Assembly (NCBI GenBank): GCA_965225955.1
Contig: CBDDBX010000031.1
Span: forward strand, 11,498-75,497
Length of the DNA: 64,000 nucleotides
Source: CBDDBX01 sp965225955
Lineage (GTDB): Bacteria; Acidobacteriota; Aminicenantia; UBA2199
Reading direction: 5' to 3'
Below are positions 26,446-36,326 of this stretch, in pieces (position 1 is the first letter of the stretch; each line of letters starts with the position of its first letter). The position numbers and the translations under genes are program-made. The notes beneath the pieces are model-generated. The model ran no database searches. It saw only the letters and a program-made list of their open reading frames with translations, and was not told the DNA's origin.

Positions 26446-27629
26446 ATGGATATTTTCAAAAAGTGTTTTTGATTTTACCAGAGCAAAAGAAGTTCAGGAA
26501 TCTGGTCTCTACCCTTATTTCACAGAAATAGAAAAGGTAGAAGGTAATTATGTGTGGGTAAATGGCAAAAAAATCTTAATGGTGGGTTCAAATAATTATC
26601 TCGGACTGTTTGATGATGAAAGAATCAAAAGAGCATCTGAGGAAGTAATTGATAATTTCGGAACTTCAACCTGTGGTTCAAGATTTCTTAACGGTACCTA
26701 CTCTCTCCACGTTAATTTTGAAAAAAAGAATTGCTGAATTTATGAACAAAGACGAAGCTCTGACTTTCTCTACAGGTTTTCAGACGAATCTGGGTGTAAT
26801 TTCTGCTATCGCAGGTCGTAATGATATTATCATTATTGATAAACTGGTTCATGCGTCAATTATGGATTCTGTAAGGTTGTCATTTGCAGATGTGGTTAAA
26901 TATAAGCACAACGATATGACTGATCTTGAAGAAAAACTTTCAAGACTGCCGGAAGATAAAGGCAAGATCATAATTGTAGATGGTGTGTTCAGTATGGAAG
27001 GCGATATGTGTAACCTGCCTGACATAGTAAGGCTCGGAAAGAAATTCGGCTGCAGAATTATGGTAGATGATGCTCATGGTGTAGGGGTTATGGGTAAGAA
27101 AGGTCAGGGAACAGCTGAACATTTTGGTCTTCTTGATGAAGTAGATCTGATTATGACAACTTTCTCAAAATCTTTTGCATCTCTGGGTGGTTTCATTGTT
27201 GGTGATAGTACAATTATTCAGTTTATCAAGCATCAGGCAAGAAGCCTTATTTTCTCTGCTTCAATAACTCCTGCTTCTCTTGGAGCAGCAAACAGAGCTC
27301 TTGATATCATTATTAATGAGCCGGAAAGAAGAGAAAGATTGTGGGAAATAACTGAAAGAGTAAATAGAGAACTTAATGAGATGGGTTACCATACTGGTAA
27401 TACACAGACTCCTATTATTCCTGTATTTATCAGGGATGTTGAAAAGACATTTATGCTGTGGCAGTTCCTGAGAGATTATGGAGTATTTACAAACCCTGTA
27501 ATTGCTCCTGCGGTTCCACCGGAAGATTCTCTTATAAGAACATCTTTCACAGCTACTCATACTGATGAGGATCTTGACTTCATTCTTGAAGGTTTCCGTG
27601 CCGGCGGTAAAGCTCTGGGAATCATTTAA
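26446..27629 (+). CDS. Serine palmitoyltransferase-like alpha-oxoamine synthase (two frameshifts)
   Basis: About 394 residues if corrected. PLP enzyme condensing an amino acid with an acyl thioester. The GSRFLNGTYSLH segment near residue 80 resembles bacterial serine palmitoyltransferases more than KBL or BioF; other motifs are VDDAHGVGVMG (~208) and the PLP lysine in TTFSKSFASLGG (~240). ATG 26446 has GGAG and AAGGA upstream. The frame is broken at 26466-26470 (five T where four are expected) and at 26721-26727 (seven A where six are expected); the frame from ~26730 to 27629 is intact. Substrate is inferred: sphingolipid synthesis is possible, but KBL and BioF are the alternatives. Confidence 0.78.
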
Positions 27630-27652
27630 TAACAGGATTGATATATGAATAT

Positions 27653-27696
27653 CATGGGCTCATCACCGGGCCCATGAAAATATTAAATTTTTTTTT
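27653..27696 (+). terminator. Probable terminator after the oxoamine synthase gene
   Basis: TCATGGGC and GCCCATGA form an 8-bp stem around a 10-nt loop, directly followed by an AT-rich stretch and then a long T-run near 27687-27696. A second AT-rich hairpin (AAAAGC-TAAA-GCTTTT plus T-run) lies at about 27709-27727. The T-run is about 10 bases from the first stem, so either could act. Confidence 0.5.
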
Positions 27697-27832
27697 CACA
27701 CAAAATCTTAAAAGCTAAAGCTTTTTTTCTTCTTTTTTTTCATTAACAGGTGATTTTATTACTATTCCTGTTGCTTTCAATAAGTAGTATGTTTTCCTTA
27801 AAAGCTGCTGTATCGCGGTGTTTTATCATTTG

Positions 27833-27841
27833 TGATATAAT
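27833..27841 (+). promoter_or_regulatory. Extended -10 promoter of purL
   Basis: TGATATAAT at 27833-27841 is a TG-N-TATAAT extended -10 box with no clear -35. The leader to ATG 27880 is about 32 bases. I saw no purine-riboswitch core in the 250-base gap. Confidence 0.5.
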
Positions 27842-27879
27842 TTTATCTGATAATTTTATTATTAAAGGACCATAAAAAA

Positions 27880-30800
27880 ATGAAAAAAATCCACCGTCTC
27901 TACATTGAGAAAAAACCCGGCTTCAATACCGAAGCGGAAAAACTCCTTCAGGATCTTAGAAATAATCTGGGAATAGAAAGACTTGAAGGCTTACGTATTC
28001 TGAATCGTTACGATATTGCAGATATTACAGCTGAAAGTCTGAAACAGGCTGAAGCCACTATCTTTTTCAGAACCCCCTGTAGATATAATTCACCGGGAAA
28101 CTTTTCCTTTTGAAGATGATGAGAGAATATTTGGAATTGAGTACCTGCCCGGGCAGTATGATCAGAGAGCAGATTCAGCAGAACAGTGTATAAGACTGAT
28201 TAATCCCTCTTCTTCAGCTAAAGTAAGGTTTGCCAGAATTCTTGTGCTTAAGGGAAGCCTCAGGGATCATGAATTTGAAGCTGTAAAGGGATACCTTATA
28301 AATCCGGTGGATTCTGGTGAAGCGGTTCTGAGTAAACCTGAAACTCTTGATATCGATATTCGTAAGCCTGAACCTGTAGAAATTCTGGATGGTTTCATGG
28401 ATATGTCAGGAGCAGCTCTGGAAATATTCAGAAACGATATGGCCCTTGCAATGAGTCTTGACGATCTGATTCACTGCAGAAAATATTTTGCAGAAACAGA
28501 GAAGCGGAATCCAACTATTACAGAAATCAAACTTCTTGATACTTACTGGTCTGATCACTGTCGTCACACTACATTTAATGCAGAAATAGAGAAGGTCAGC
28601 TTTGATACAGAAAAATCAACAGTTCCGGTTAAAGAGAGCTGGGAAGATTATAAATCAGAACATGAGCGTCTTATTCCACATAAGCCAAAGACTCTTATGA
28701 ATCTTGCTACAATTAATGCAAGAATTGAGCGGGAAGCTCAGAATCTTGCAGATCTGGAGATCTCCGGTGAGATAAATGCCTGCAGTATTATTCGGACTAT
28801 TAAAATAGAAGAGACAGATGAAGAATGGTTGATTATGTTTAAGAATGAGACCCACAATCATCCTACTGAAATTGAACCTTTTGGTGGTGCAGCAACCTGC
28901 CTTGGTGGCTGCATAAGAGATCCTCTGTCAGGAAGATCTTTTGTATATCAGGCTATGAGGGTAACCGGAAGCGGTGATCCAAGAGAGAAGATACAGGATA
29001 CTATTCCAGGAAAGCTGCCACAGAGAAAGATCACAACTGAAGCTGCTCACGGTTATAGCTCTTATGGTAACCAGATCGGTCTTGCTACTGGTCAGGTGTC
29101 TGAAATTTATCATCAGGGATACAAGGCAAAACGTATGGAAGTCGGTGCTGTTATTGCAGCAGCTCCAAAAACTTCAGTATTGAGAGAAGAGCCTGTACCA
29201 GGTGATGTGATTGTCCTGCTTGGTGGTAAAACCGGCAGAGATGGTATAGGTGGAGCAACAGGTTCTTCAAAAGAGCATACAGAAGAGTCGATTCTTACTG
29301 CAGGTTCAGAAGTGCAGAAAGGCAATCCTCCTGAAGAGCGGAAAATTCAGAGACTCTTCAGAAAACCGGAATTAACCAGACTGATAAGGAAATGTAATGA
29401 TTTTGGAGCAGGTGGTGTCTCAGTAGCTATTGGTGAACTTGCAGATGGTCTTGTTATTGATCTTGATAAGGTTCCCAAAAAATATGAAGGTCTTGATGGA
29501 ACAGAGATTGCTCTTTCTGAGTCTCAGGAAAGAATGGCTGTTGTAGTTGCTGCAGAAAATGCGGGTAAGTTTATAGAGATGGCTCTGGAAGAGAATCTGG
29601 AAGCTGTTACTATTGCTACGGTAACTGAAGAGAAACGACTTGTAATGAACTGGCAGGATACCTGCATTGTGAATATTTCCAGAGAATTTATTGATACCAA
29701 TGGTGTTCCTCAGAAAACAGAGGTACATGTTGCTGCTCCAGGTAATGTGGAAGAGTTTTTTAAAACTGGTTATGATAGCAGCAGATCTGTAGAAGAGCAG
29801 CTGAAAGAGACTATTAGTGATATTAACCATTGCAGCCGTAAAGGTCTTGTGGAAAGGTTCGATTCCACTGTTGGAGCTGGTACTGTTATTATGCCATTTG
29901 GTGGCAGGCACCAGGACACTCCTTCAGAAAGTATGGTTGCAGCAGTTCCTGATCTGAATGGTAACTCTTCAACCTGTACAGTAATGAGTTATGGATTTGA
30001 TCCATATCTTTCAGAAAAGAGTCCATATCATGGAGCTTTATACGCAGTTGTTCATTCTGCAGCAAAAATAGTTGCCGCAGGTGCAGGACATAAAGATATG
30101 AGATACTCCATGCAGGAGTATTTTGAGAAACTGGGAGATTCTCCGGTGAAATGGGGTAAACCTTTCAGTGCTCTTCTTGGAGCATATCAGGCTCTTAAAA
30201 AACTCAATTTACCAGCTATTGGTGGCAAAGACAGTATGTCAGGCACTTTCAGGGATATTCATGTTCCCCCTACACTGATTGCTTTTGCGGTTAATACTCT
30301 TGAAAAGAAGGAAGTTGTTTCAGCAGAGTTCAAAAGATCGGGTAGCCCGGTTGTTGTTTTTAAGACTGTCAGAGATGAAAACGGTTTACCGGACTTTGAT
30401 AAGCTGACAGAAAATTTTGAACTGTTTAATAAATTAAATAGAGAAGGAGCAATTCTTGCTTCTTATACAGTAGCATCCGGTGGTATTGCTGAAGCTGTAA
30501 CTAAAATGTCATTCGGTAACAAAGTTGGCTTTGCTTTTGATGGTGCTGTTAAAACAGAGGATATCTTCGTTCCTTCATATGGTGACATTGTTGCTGAAGT
30601 CAAGCCCGAAGTAGTAGATAAGACTGGTAGTAATATGGTACTCCTTGGCAGTGTAATTGATGAACCGGTTATCAGGGTTGAAGGTGAAACTATTAATATT
30701 GAGGGACTTCTTAAAGAGTGGATAGAACCTCTTGAAGATGTGTTCCCTACCAGAACTGCTGATAAAGGTAATGCGCCGGAGGTAATGTTCAGTAAAGCTC

Positions 30801-31627
30801 CTGCTGTATCCTCAGGTAACAGTATGGGGTCCCCCAGAGTAGTAATTCCTGTGTTCCCCGGTACCAACTGCGAATATGATACAGCTCAGGTGTTTGAAAA
30901 AGCCGGAGCAAAAACTGAAATGGTTGTCTTCAGGAACCTCAATGCTGATTGCATAAGAGAATCTGTTGAAGCATTGAAAAGAGAGGTTGAAAGATCACAG
31001 ATAATAGCTGTTCCCGGCGGGTTCAGCGCAGGTGATGAGCCTGAAGGTTCTGGTAAATTTATCACTTCAGTATTCAGGAACCCTCTGGTAAGGGATGCTG
31101 TTATGAATCTGCTTAAAAACCGTGATGGTCTGATGGTGGGTATATGTAACGGATTCCAGGCACTGATTAAACTTGGACTTGTTCCTTATGGGGAGATCAG
31201 AGATCTATCAGATAAGAGTCCGACTCTGACGGTGAATAGTATTGGCAGACACTGCTCAGGTATTGCCCGTACAAAAGTGGTTTCATCTCTTTCCCCATGG
31301 TATTCGCTCAATACTCCAGGTGAAATACACTCAGTTCCGTTCTCCCATGGTGAAGGCAGGTTTATCTGCAGTGAAGAGGAGTTCCGTAAACTTGCGGAAA
31401 ATGGCCAGATTGCTACTCAGTATGTAAATAATGAAGATGTATCTTCTATGGAAATGCCTTTCAATCCAAATGGCTCATTCTTTGGAGTTGAGGGGATAAC
31501 CAGTCCCGATGGAAGAGTGCTTGGTAAAATGTGTCACAATGAGAGATCCGGTGATGGTCTCTTACGGAATATTTCCGGGAATCATGATAAAAAACTGTTT
31601 GAAGCAGGTGTAAGATACTTCAGGTAG
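27880..31627 (+). CDS. purL: Phosphoribosylformylglycinamidine synthase, single-chain (one frameshift)
   Basis: About 1,249 residues, the large single-chain form that combines PurS-like, PurL and PurQ functions. Fourth step of purine synthesis: FGAR + Gln + ATP to FGAM. N-terminal PurS-like part (MKKIHRLYIEKKPGF...), then the PurL core with TYWSDHCRHTTF near residue 225, FKNETHNHPTEIEPFGGA near residue 325 and GGKDSMSGTF near residue 785. The C-terminal class I glutamine amidotransferase has the nucleophile in VGICNGFQAL and the HGEGRF histidine segment. At 28063-28067 five T occur where four are expected; the protein continues in the next frame (PPVDIIHRETFPFEDDERIFG). Its stop abuts the convergent gene with no gap. 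Confidence 0.93.
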
Positions 31628-32596
31628 TTACTTTTTAATACTATTCCCTCCGGCATTGTTTTTCTGCTGGAGGGGCGGTTTTTCTTTTTTCCACATTTTA
31701 TGCAGAATTTCCAGACTGTTCAGGTTTGAGTCCCTGGCTGTTGCGGCTTTTTTAGTTTCAGAATCTCTGGCTGCTTTCAGTTCATCCTGCATCTTTTTTA
31801 GTTTTGTAGCAACAATACGTTCAACAAGAACTTCCTGATCTCTCTTCATCTGATCTATTTGTTGCATAAGTTCGGTAACTCTCTCTTCAGCTTTAAGGCT
31901 TCTCTGTTTGAGATCGTTACGCTCTTTTTTCATTGCAGATGTATCTTTAATATTTTTACTGTTTCTGTTTCTCAATAATTTTATTCTGCTATTCAGAGAA
32001 GCTATCTTTGAGTTCAGATTATGTATTTCTCTGAGCTTTCCATCATAATGTTTTTCAAAAATCCTGACATCAAAATCTTTTTCGTTTCTAGCAGGAGCTG
32101 GTTCCTCTTCTGTTGATACAGGTGATTTGGTGGGAGCAGTTACAGGTATCTTTTTAACAGGAGAAGGTATGTTGGTAGTGCCTTTGTCTTCATTCCTGCC
32201 GGTTCCGGGGGTGTAGTGTGAATGCACATCTTTAAGAATTTTGAGAAACCCTTTCTCATATAAGCCGATTCCTTCAGGTTCAGAGTTATAATTAATAGCC
32301 TTTTTTATATAGAACCTGCATGAAAAGCCTCTGTAGCCCATTAAATACTTAACATAAGCCATTTCCACATATATTAAAGCCTTAATGTTTTTGTCAGAGG
32401 TTTTTACATCGGTTTCCATTAAGAGTTCCATTGCTTTGTCGTAGTGACCTTTCAGGTACTCTTTTCTGGCTACCTCTACTGATAGCAGGGGATCTTCCGA
32501 AGAGTGGAGGCTCTCAGATATTATAAAACCAGTAAGAAAAAGAATGATTATAAGATATACAGACTTCTTGTACTCGACTACTTCTTTCATCACCAT
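31628..32596 (-). CDS. Membrane-anchored TPR/coiled-coil protein
   Basis: 322 residues from ATG 32596 (an ATG at 32590 is an alternative); upstream in-frame extension to 32812 runs into the divergent gene and is not credible. N-terminal signal anchor (KSVYLIIILFLTGFIIS), a short TPR-like region (VARKEYLKGHYDKAMELLME, ALIYVEMAYVKYLMGY), a Pro/Thr-rich linker, then a long predicted coiled coil (NLNSKIASLNSRIKLLRNRN through KKMQDELKAARDSETKK). Predicted to span the periplasm or lie in it as an elongated structure. It is divergent from the LSQEEID-repeat protein with a ~95-base shared intergenic region, suggesting a joint role. Function unknown. Confidence 0.6.
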   Translation of the reverse strand: MVMKEVVEYKKSVYLIIILFLTGFIISESLHSSEDPLLSVEVARKEYLKGHYDKAMELLMETDVKTSDKNIKALIYVEMAYVKYLMGYRGFSCRFYIKKAINYNSEPEGIGLYEKGFLKILKDVHSHYTPGTGRNEDKGTTNIPSPVKKIPVTAPTKSPVSTEEEPAPARNEKDFDVRIFEKHYDGKLREIHNLNSKIASLNSRIKLLRNRNSKNIKDTSAMKKERNDLKQRSLKAEERVTELMQQIDQMKRDQEVLVERIVATKLKKMQDELKAARDSETKKAATARDSNLNSLEILHKMWKKEKPPLQQKNNAGGNSIKK

Positions 32597-32690
32597 AAAA
32601 TATATATCGGTAAAAAAATTATGAACAGTATTAATAATTTTTTTTTTGTTTCGATATATAATTATTAGACAAAAGAAAGGAGGCCGTCCC

Positions 32691-34316
32691 TTGAGTGCAA
32701 TTCTATCCCAGGAAGAGATCGATCGTCTTGCAGGAAGTATATCTGATTCATTGGTGGAAGATTCTTCTGCAAATGATAAGGGAGTTCTCTCACAGGAAGA
32801 GATAAGTCGCATTACAAATTCTCTGGGAATAAGTGATGAGGCAGAGGAACCCGAAGGAACTGTACCTGCAGTTTTATCTCAGGAGGAGATAGATAAACTT
32901 GCATCACCTGAACCCGAAGCTGGTGGCGGAGGTATGCTGACTCAGGAGGAGATAGATCGTCTTTCAGCAATGGATAGTGAACCTTCTGAAGCTCCGGCAC
33001 CTGAAGCTGGTGGCGGAGGTATGCTGACTCAGGAAGAGATAGATCGTCTTTCAGCAATGGATAGTGAACCTTCTGAAGCCCCGGCACCTGAAGCTGGTGG
33101 CGGAGGTATGCTGACTCAGGAAGAGATAGATCGTCTTTCAGCAATGGATAGTGAACCTTCTGAAGCCCCGGCACCTGAAGCTGGTGGTGGAGGTATGCTG
33201 ACTCAGGAGGAGATAGACCGCCTTTCAGCAATGGATAGTGAACCTTCTGAAGCCCCGGCACCTGAAGCTGGTGGCGGAGGTATGCTGACTCAGGAAGAGA
33301 TAGATCGTCTTTCAGCAATGGATAGTGAACCTTCTGAAGCTCCGGCACCTGAAGCTGGCGGCGGAGGTATGCTGACTCAGGAGGAGATAGATCGTCTTTC
33401 AGCAATGGATAGTGAACCTTCTGAAGCCCCGGCTCCTGATGATGGTGGAGGTATGCTGACTCAGGAGGAGATAGATCGTCTTTCAGCAATGGATAGTGAA
33501 CCCGCTGAAGCTCCGGCTCCTGATGATGGTGGAGGTGTGCTGACTCAGGAAGAGATAGACAAACCCTCTGAAATAGATACGGGTAATCAATCTGAACCTG
33601 AAGAAGAGGTGCAGGAAAGTGAGGCCGAAGAGCTATCGGCAGAACCTGATGTTGCAGATAGTATGGAAACTGCTTCCACAGGGCTGGAAACTTCTGTAAA
33701 AGAGATTCCTCAGGATACTGTAGAAACTTCAGGTAACGAAGAAGAGGAACAGAAGGACGCGGCTGAAGGGAAAGAGAAAAAAGCATCTTTCTCTTTTAAT
33801 TCCAAAATGTTTGTGCTGATTGGGGTTCCTGTAGTTGTTATTACAGGACTTGTTTATCTTGTTATGACGCTTTTCTTCTCAGGTGGTGAAGTTAGTGAAG
33901 AGCCTGTAAAATCCGGTTTTTCAAAACTGCCGGCTCAGGAAGCAAAACAGAGTAACAGTGCCAGTAATCTTACTAAAGGAATTAATCTGTTTGTAGATTC
34001 AATTGTAAGAGATGGAGTAGAAGCAACTTCTGATAAATCTGAAGAACTATTCTATTCATATAAGCTGAAAGGTACAGAAGCTGAATTAAAAAAATCTTTT
34101 GGCTTCGATCTGTCAGCTTCACTCTTCTTTGGAGAAGAGGGTAGAAAAATGCCTGACAGGTTCTCTGTATCAGAAATGCGTAAAAGATTTGTGCCTGCAA
34201 TCAGAAAAAACACAGGTAAAGGAGAACTGGAAGCTGAAACTGTAATGTTTGACTGGGGAAGAGCTGTAATTAAAGATCTGAAAATAAAGAGAAAGGATAT
34301 AAAGCTTACAGAATAG
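32691..34316 (+). CDS. Membrane protein with eleven FliM-like LSQEEID motifs
   Basis: 541 residues from TTG 32691, which has AAAGGAGG seven bases upstream; the earlier TTG at 32646 has none. The N-terminal ~290 residues contain eleven copies of the core (L)(S/T)QEEI(D/S)(R/K): ILSQEEID (4-11), VLSQEEIS, VLSQEEID, seven near-identical MLTQEEIDRLSAM units (from residue 82), and VLTQEEID. This matches the N-terminal peptide of the flagellar switch proteins FliM/FliN, which in FliM binds CheY-P. Then comes an acidic linker, one TM helix (~373-398), and a ~140-residue C-terminal domain I do not recognise. The N-terminus is probably cytoplasmic. No flagellar gene is in the window. Function not known. 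Confidence 0.75.
   Translation: MSAILSQEEIDRLAGSISDSLVEDSSANDKGVLSQEEISRITNSLGISDEAEEPEGTVPAVLSQEEIDKLASPEPEAGGGGMLTQEEIDRLSAMDSEPSEAPAPEAGGGGMLTQEEIDRLSAMDSEPSEAPAPEAGGGGMLTQEEIDRLSAMDSEPSEAPAPEAGGGGMLTQEEIDRLSAMDSEPSEAPAPEAGGGGMLTQEEIDRLSAMDSEPSEAPAPEAGGGGMLTQEEIDRLSAMDSEPSEAPAPDDGGGMLTQEEIDRLSAMDSEPAEAPAPDDGGGVLTQEEIDKPSEIDTGNQSEPEEEVQESEAEELSAEPDVADSMETASTGLETSVKEIPQDTVETSGNEEEEQKDAAEGKEKKASFSFNSKMFVLIGVPVVVITGLVYLVMTLFFSGGEVSEEPVKSGFSKLPAQEAKQSNSASNLTKGINLFVDSIVRDGVEATSDKSEELFYSYKLKGTEAELKKSFGFDLSASLFFGEEGRKMPDRFSVSEMRKRFVPAIRKNTGKGELEAETVMFDWGRAVIKDLKIKRKDIKLTE
32934..33536 (+). repeat. Tandem 87-bp coding repeat, seven units
   Basis: In-frame units start at 32934, 33021, 33108, 33195, 33282, 33369 and 33453 (six of 87 bp spacing or 84 bp for the last step; the final unit is 84 bp and ends at 33536). 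They are nearly identical at DNA level, differing by silent changes (GAT/GAC, GCT/GCC, GGC/GGT). Each encodes MLTQEEIDRLSAMDSEP plus an APAPEAGGG-type linker. Recent expansion by slippage or unequal crossing-over is likely, and copy number may vary. Confidence 0.9.
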
Positions 34317-34321
34317 GGGTA

Positions 34322-35065
34322 CTACTTAAGGCACTTCCACCAATAGTATGGTACTTTATTACCCTGAGCCTCTTCAGGTACGCAGTTGTAGTATTCTTCA
34401 AGAAAATTATTTAATTCAGTTTTGGCTGCATTAACAGGTAATTCACTGGATTCACAGAAATGCAGTTCAACTTTTCTTTTAGGGACAAATAGAAAGATTC
34501 CGGTAATTATTGAGAAGAGATAGCACCATAAATTCTTTGATATATCCGGCTGACAACCACAGGCTCTTCCAAAACTGCTACCCCATAGCCCGGTGCTTCG
34601 AACCAGAACTACTCTTGTATCCGGTGCCATTCTTAATATCTGCCATACTCCACTGTTTGTGCCTATGTTCTCTTTTTCACTCCTGTATATTCTGCCGGAA
34701 GGATAAAACATTACATTACCACCTTTGTTCAGAATATCTGCAACAGTTTTTATTACTTCTTTCACATGGCTGTGGGATTTTCTGCCATCTTTCCTGAGAT
34801 CTGGTATGGGAATTGGGTTAACCCTTTTAATAACGTGCTTCATTACAGGCATATTGGCCTGTTCATTGTCTATTACAGGTTGGGGGGTAAAGCGTTTGAA
34901 AAGTACTGTAGATAAAATAATAGGATCTATAAGAGCCGGGTGATTAGGCAGGAACAGCACTCCCCTCTCATCATTATCAGCAATATCATTGTAACCCTCT
35001 GTTACAATGCTGTACCTGATTTTGAGAAGAAGGCGGAAGAACCTCCATAAAAGGTTAGTGATCAT
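34322..35065 (-). CDS. PlsC-type 1-acyl-glycerol-3-phosphate acyltransferase family protein
   Basis: 247 residues. The acyltransferase motif I is visible as PNHPALIDP near residue 41 (N-H-x4-D), and a motif III-like FYPSGRIYRSEKENIG near residue 117 (in place of FPEGTRS). Acylates lysophospholipid or glycerol-phosphate intermediates at the inner membrane. It overlaps the upstream LplT-like transporter by 11 bases. In several bacteria these functions are fused in one protein together with an acyl-ACP/CoA ligase domain; here no ligase domain follows. Ends 5 bases from the convergent repeat-protein gene. Confidence 0.82.
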   Translation of the reverse strand: MITNLLWRFFRLLLKIRYSIVTEGYNDIADNDERGVLFLPNHPALIDPIILSTVLFKRFTPQPVIDNEQANMPVMKHVIKRVNPIPIPDLRKDGRKSHSHVKEVIKTVADILNKGGNVMFYPSGRIYRSEKENIGTNSGVWQILRMAPDTRVVLVRSTGLWGSSFGRACGCQPDISKNLWCYLFSIITGIFLFVPKRKVELHFCESSELPVNAAKTELNNFLEEYYNCVPEEAQGNKVPYYWWKCLK

Positions 35066-36317
35066 TTACGGCTACCTTTACTCCTGTATTAATAACTCTG
35101 TAAATCAGTATAGATACTCCTATAGTAAAAATACCGGTTAACATTAGAGCTGTTGATGGTGATGGTATCCACTTCTCAATTGAATGAAGGGCTTTGCCTG
35201 CCAGTAGCATACCTGAGAAGTCCATAAAATTTGAAGCGCTTATAGCTCTTCCTTTTGCGCCATCTTCAGGTCTTGTCTGAATAAAACTTGTAACTGGTAT
35301 AAGAAATGCTCCTCCAGCAGTGCCGGTTATCAGAAGACCTACCCACAATAACCAGGCAGGAGTTCCTGTTATGGCTGCAGATGCAGTTACAATAAGGCCA
35401 ACTCCAAAACAGGATACAGATGGAGCAATTATTTGTGTCCATGGAAATTTTTTAGTTAATCCTGCTGCAATAAAAGCTCCGATTGATACTCCAAGCATCA
35501 GAGCAGCTGACATTATACTTGTTTCGGTTTTAGTATAATTCAGTTCATTAAGACCATAACTATTCAGTATAGGAAGAACCAGTGAAGAGAGGAAGTAGAA
35601 GAGGGTGCTCATAAGCATTGCCAGAAAAAGAGGCTTATCTTTGAAGTATCCTTTAATATCTGCAATTGAGTTTACAGGCCCTGTTAGCGGGAATTGAGCT
35701 TTTTTATTGTATTTTCCACTATTCACAGTTCCAAAACTGCAGAGAAAACCAATAAAAGCTATTACCAGAATAATAATAACCGCTGTTCCGGTTTCATTAC
35801 CCACTGATCTTCCATAATCCAGAACAAAACCTGCAGAACCAAAGCCCAGCAGAATGAAAATAGTAGTTACAAGTTTCAGCTGAGCATTGGCAGTTGTAAC
35901 ATATTTTTCGGGATATAATTCTGGAATAGATCCATTAAGTGATGGAATAAACAGGGTTGACTGAAGTCCCATGAGGAATATAATTCCCAGCATGAGCCAC
36001 CAGTTCATTGTTACCAGAGCTATAGCTCCTATAACCATTGCTCCAAGTTCAAGAAGTTTGGCTGATACCACAATTCGTCTTTTTGGAAAACGATCGGCAA
36101 ACCATCCGGCCCATGCGGCAAAAATTATGAAAGGAATGGAGAAGAGCATTGTGCCATCTCCCTGAAAATCCTTGTGCCCGTAGGTAACAGCAAGCATAAA
36201 TGCTACCTGTTTGAAAAAGTTGTCGTTAAAAGCTCCAAGAGCATAAGAAGCTGCCATGGCAGTAAAATGTTTCCTGCCTCTGGCAATAACTCTCTTCTCT
36301 TCGCTGGAAAAACTCAT
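35055..36317 (-). CDS. MFS transporter, LplT (lysophospholipid transporter)-like
   Basis: 420 residues, about 12 membrane helices. The N-terminal AASYALGAFNDNFFKQVAFM is the segment I associate with LplT and with the transporter half of Aas-type fusions. It is followed by FADRFPKRRIVVSAKLLE, a loop 2-3 MFS motif. Together with the overlapping PlsC-type gene it would import and re-acylate lysophospholipids. It starts 10 bases after the TetR-family regulator's stop, in one operon with it. Confidence 0.78.
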   Translation of the reverse strand: MSFSSEEKRVIARGRKHFTAMAASYALGAFNDNFFKQVAFMLAVTYGHKDFQGDGTMLFSIPFIIFAAWAGWFADRFPKRRIVVSAKLLELGAMVIGAIALVTMNWWLMLGIIFLMGLQSTLFIPSLNGSIPELYPEKYVTTANAQLKLVTTIFILLGFGSAGFVLDYGRSVGNETGTAVIIILVIAFIGFLCSFGTVNSGKYNKKAQFPLTGPVNSIADIKGYFKDKPLFLAMLMSTLFYFLSSLVLPILNSYGLNELNYTKTETSIMSAALMLGVSIGAFIAAGLTKKFPWTQIIAPSVSCFGVGLIVTASAAITGTPAWLLWVGLLITGTAGGAFLIPVTSFIQTRPEDGAKGRAISASNFMDFSGMLLAGKALHSIEKWIPSPSTALMLTGIFTIGVSILIYRVINTGVKVAVNDH

Positions 36318-36326
36318 GCTGAATAA

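Noticed and set aside
27690..27860. Purine riboswitch upstream of purL
   Set aside because: The 250-base gap has no recognisable purine-aptamer core; only hairpins and an extended -10 box.
31628..32812. Longer version of the coiled-coil gene starting at 32812
   Set aside because: The extra 70 residues are antisense to the start of the LSQEEID protein and have low plausibility; ATG 32596 gives a proper signal anchor.
32812..33786. Long open frame on the minus strand through the repeat region
   Set aside because: It is a shadow of the 87-bp repeats: repeats free of stops in one frame are often free in others. The plus-strand frame has a strong ribosome site, sensible domains and TM helix.
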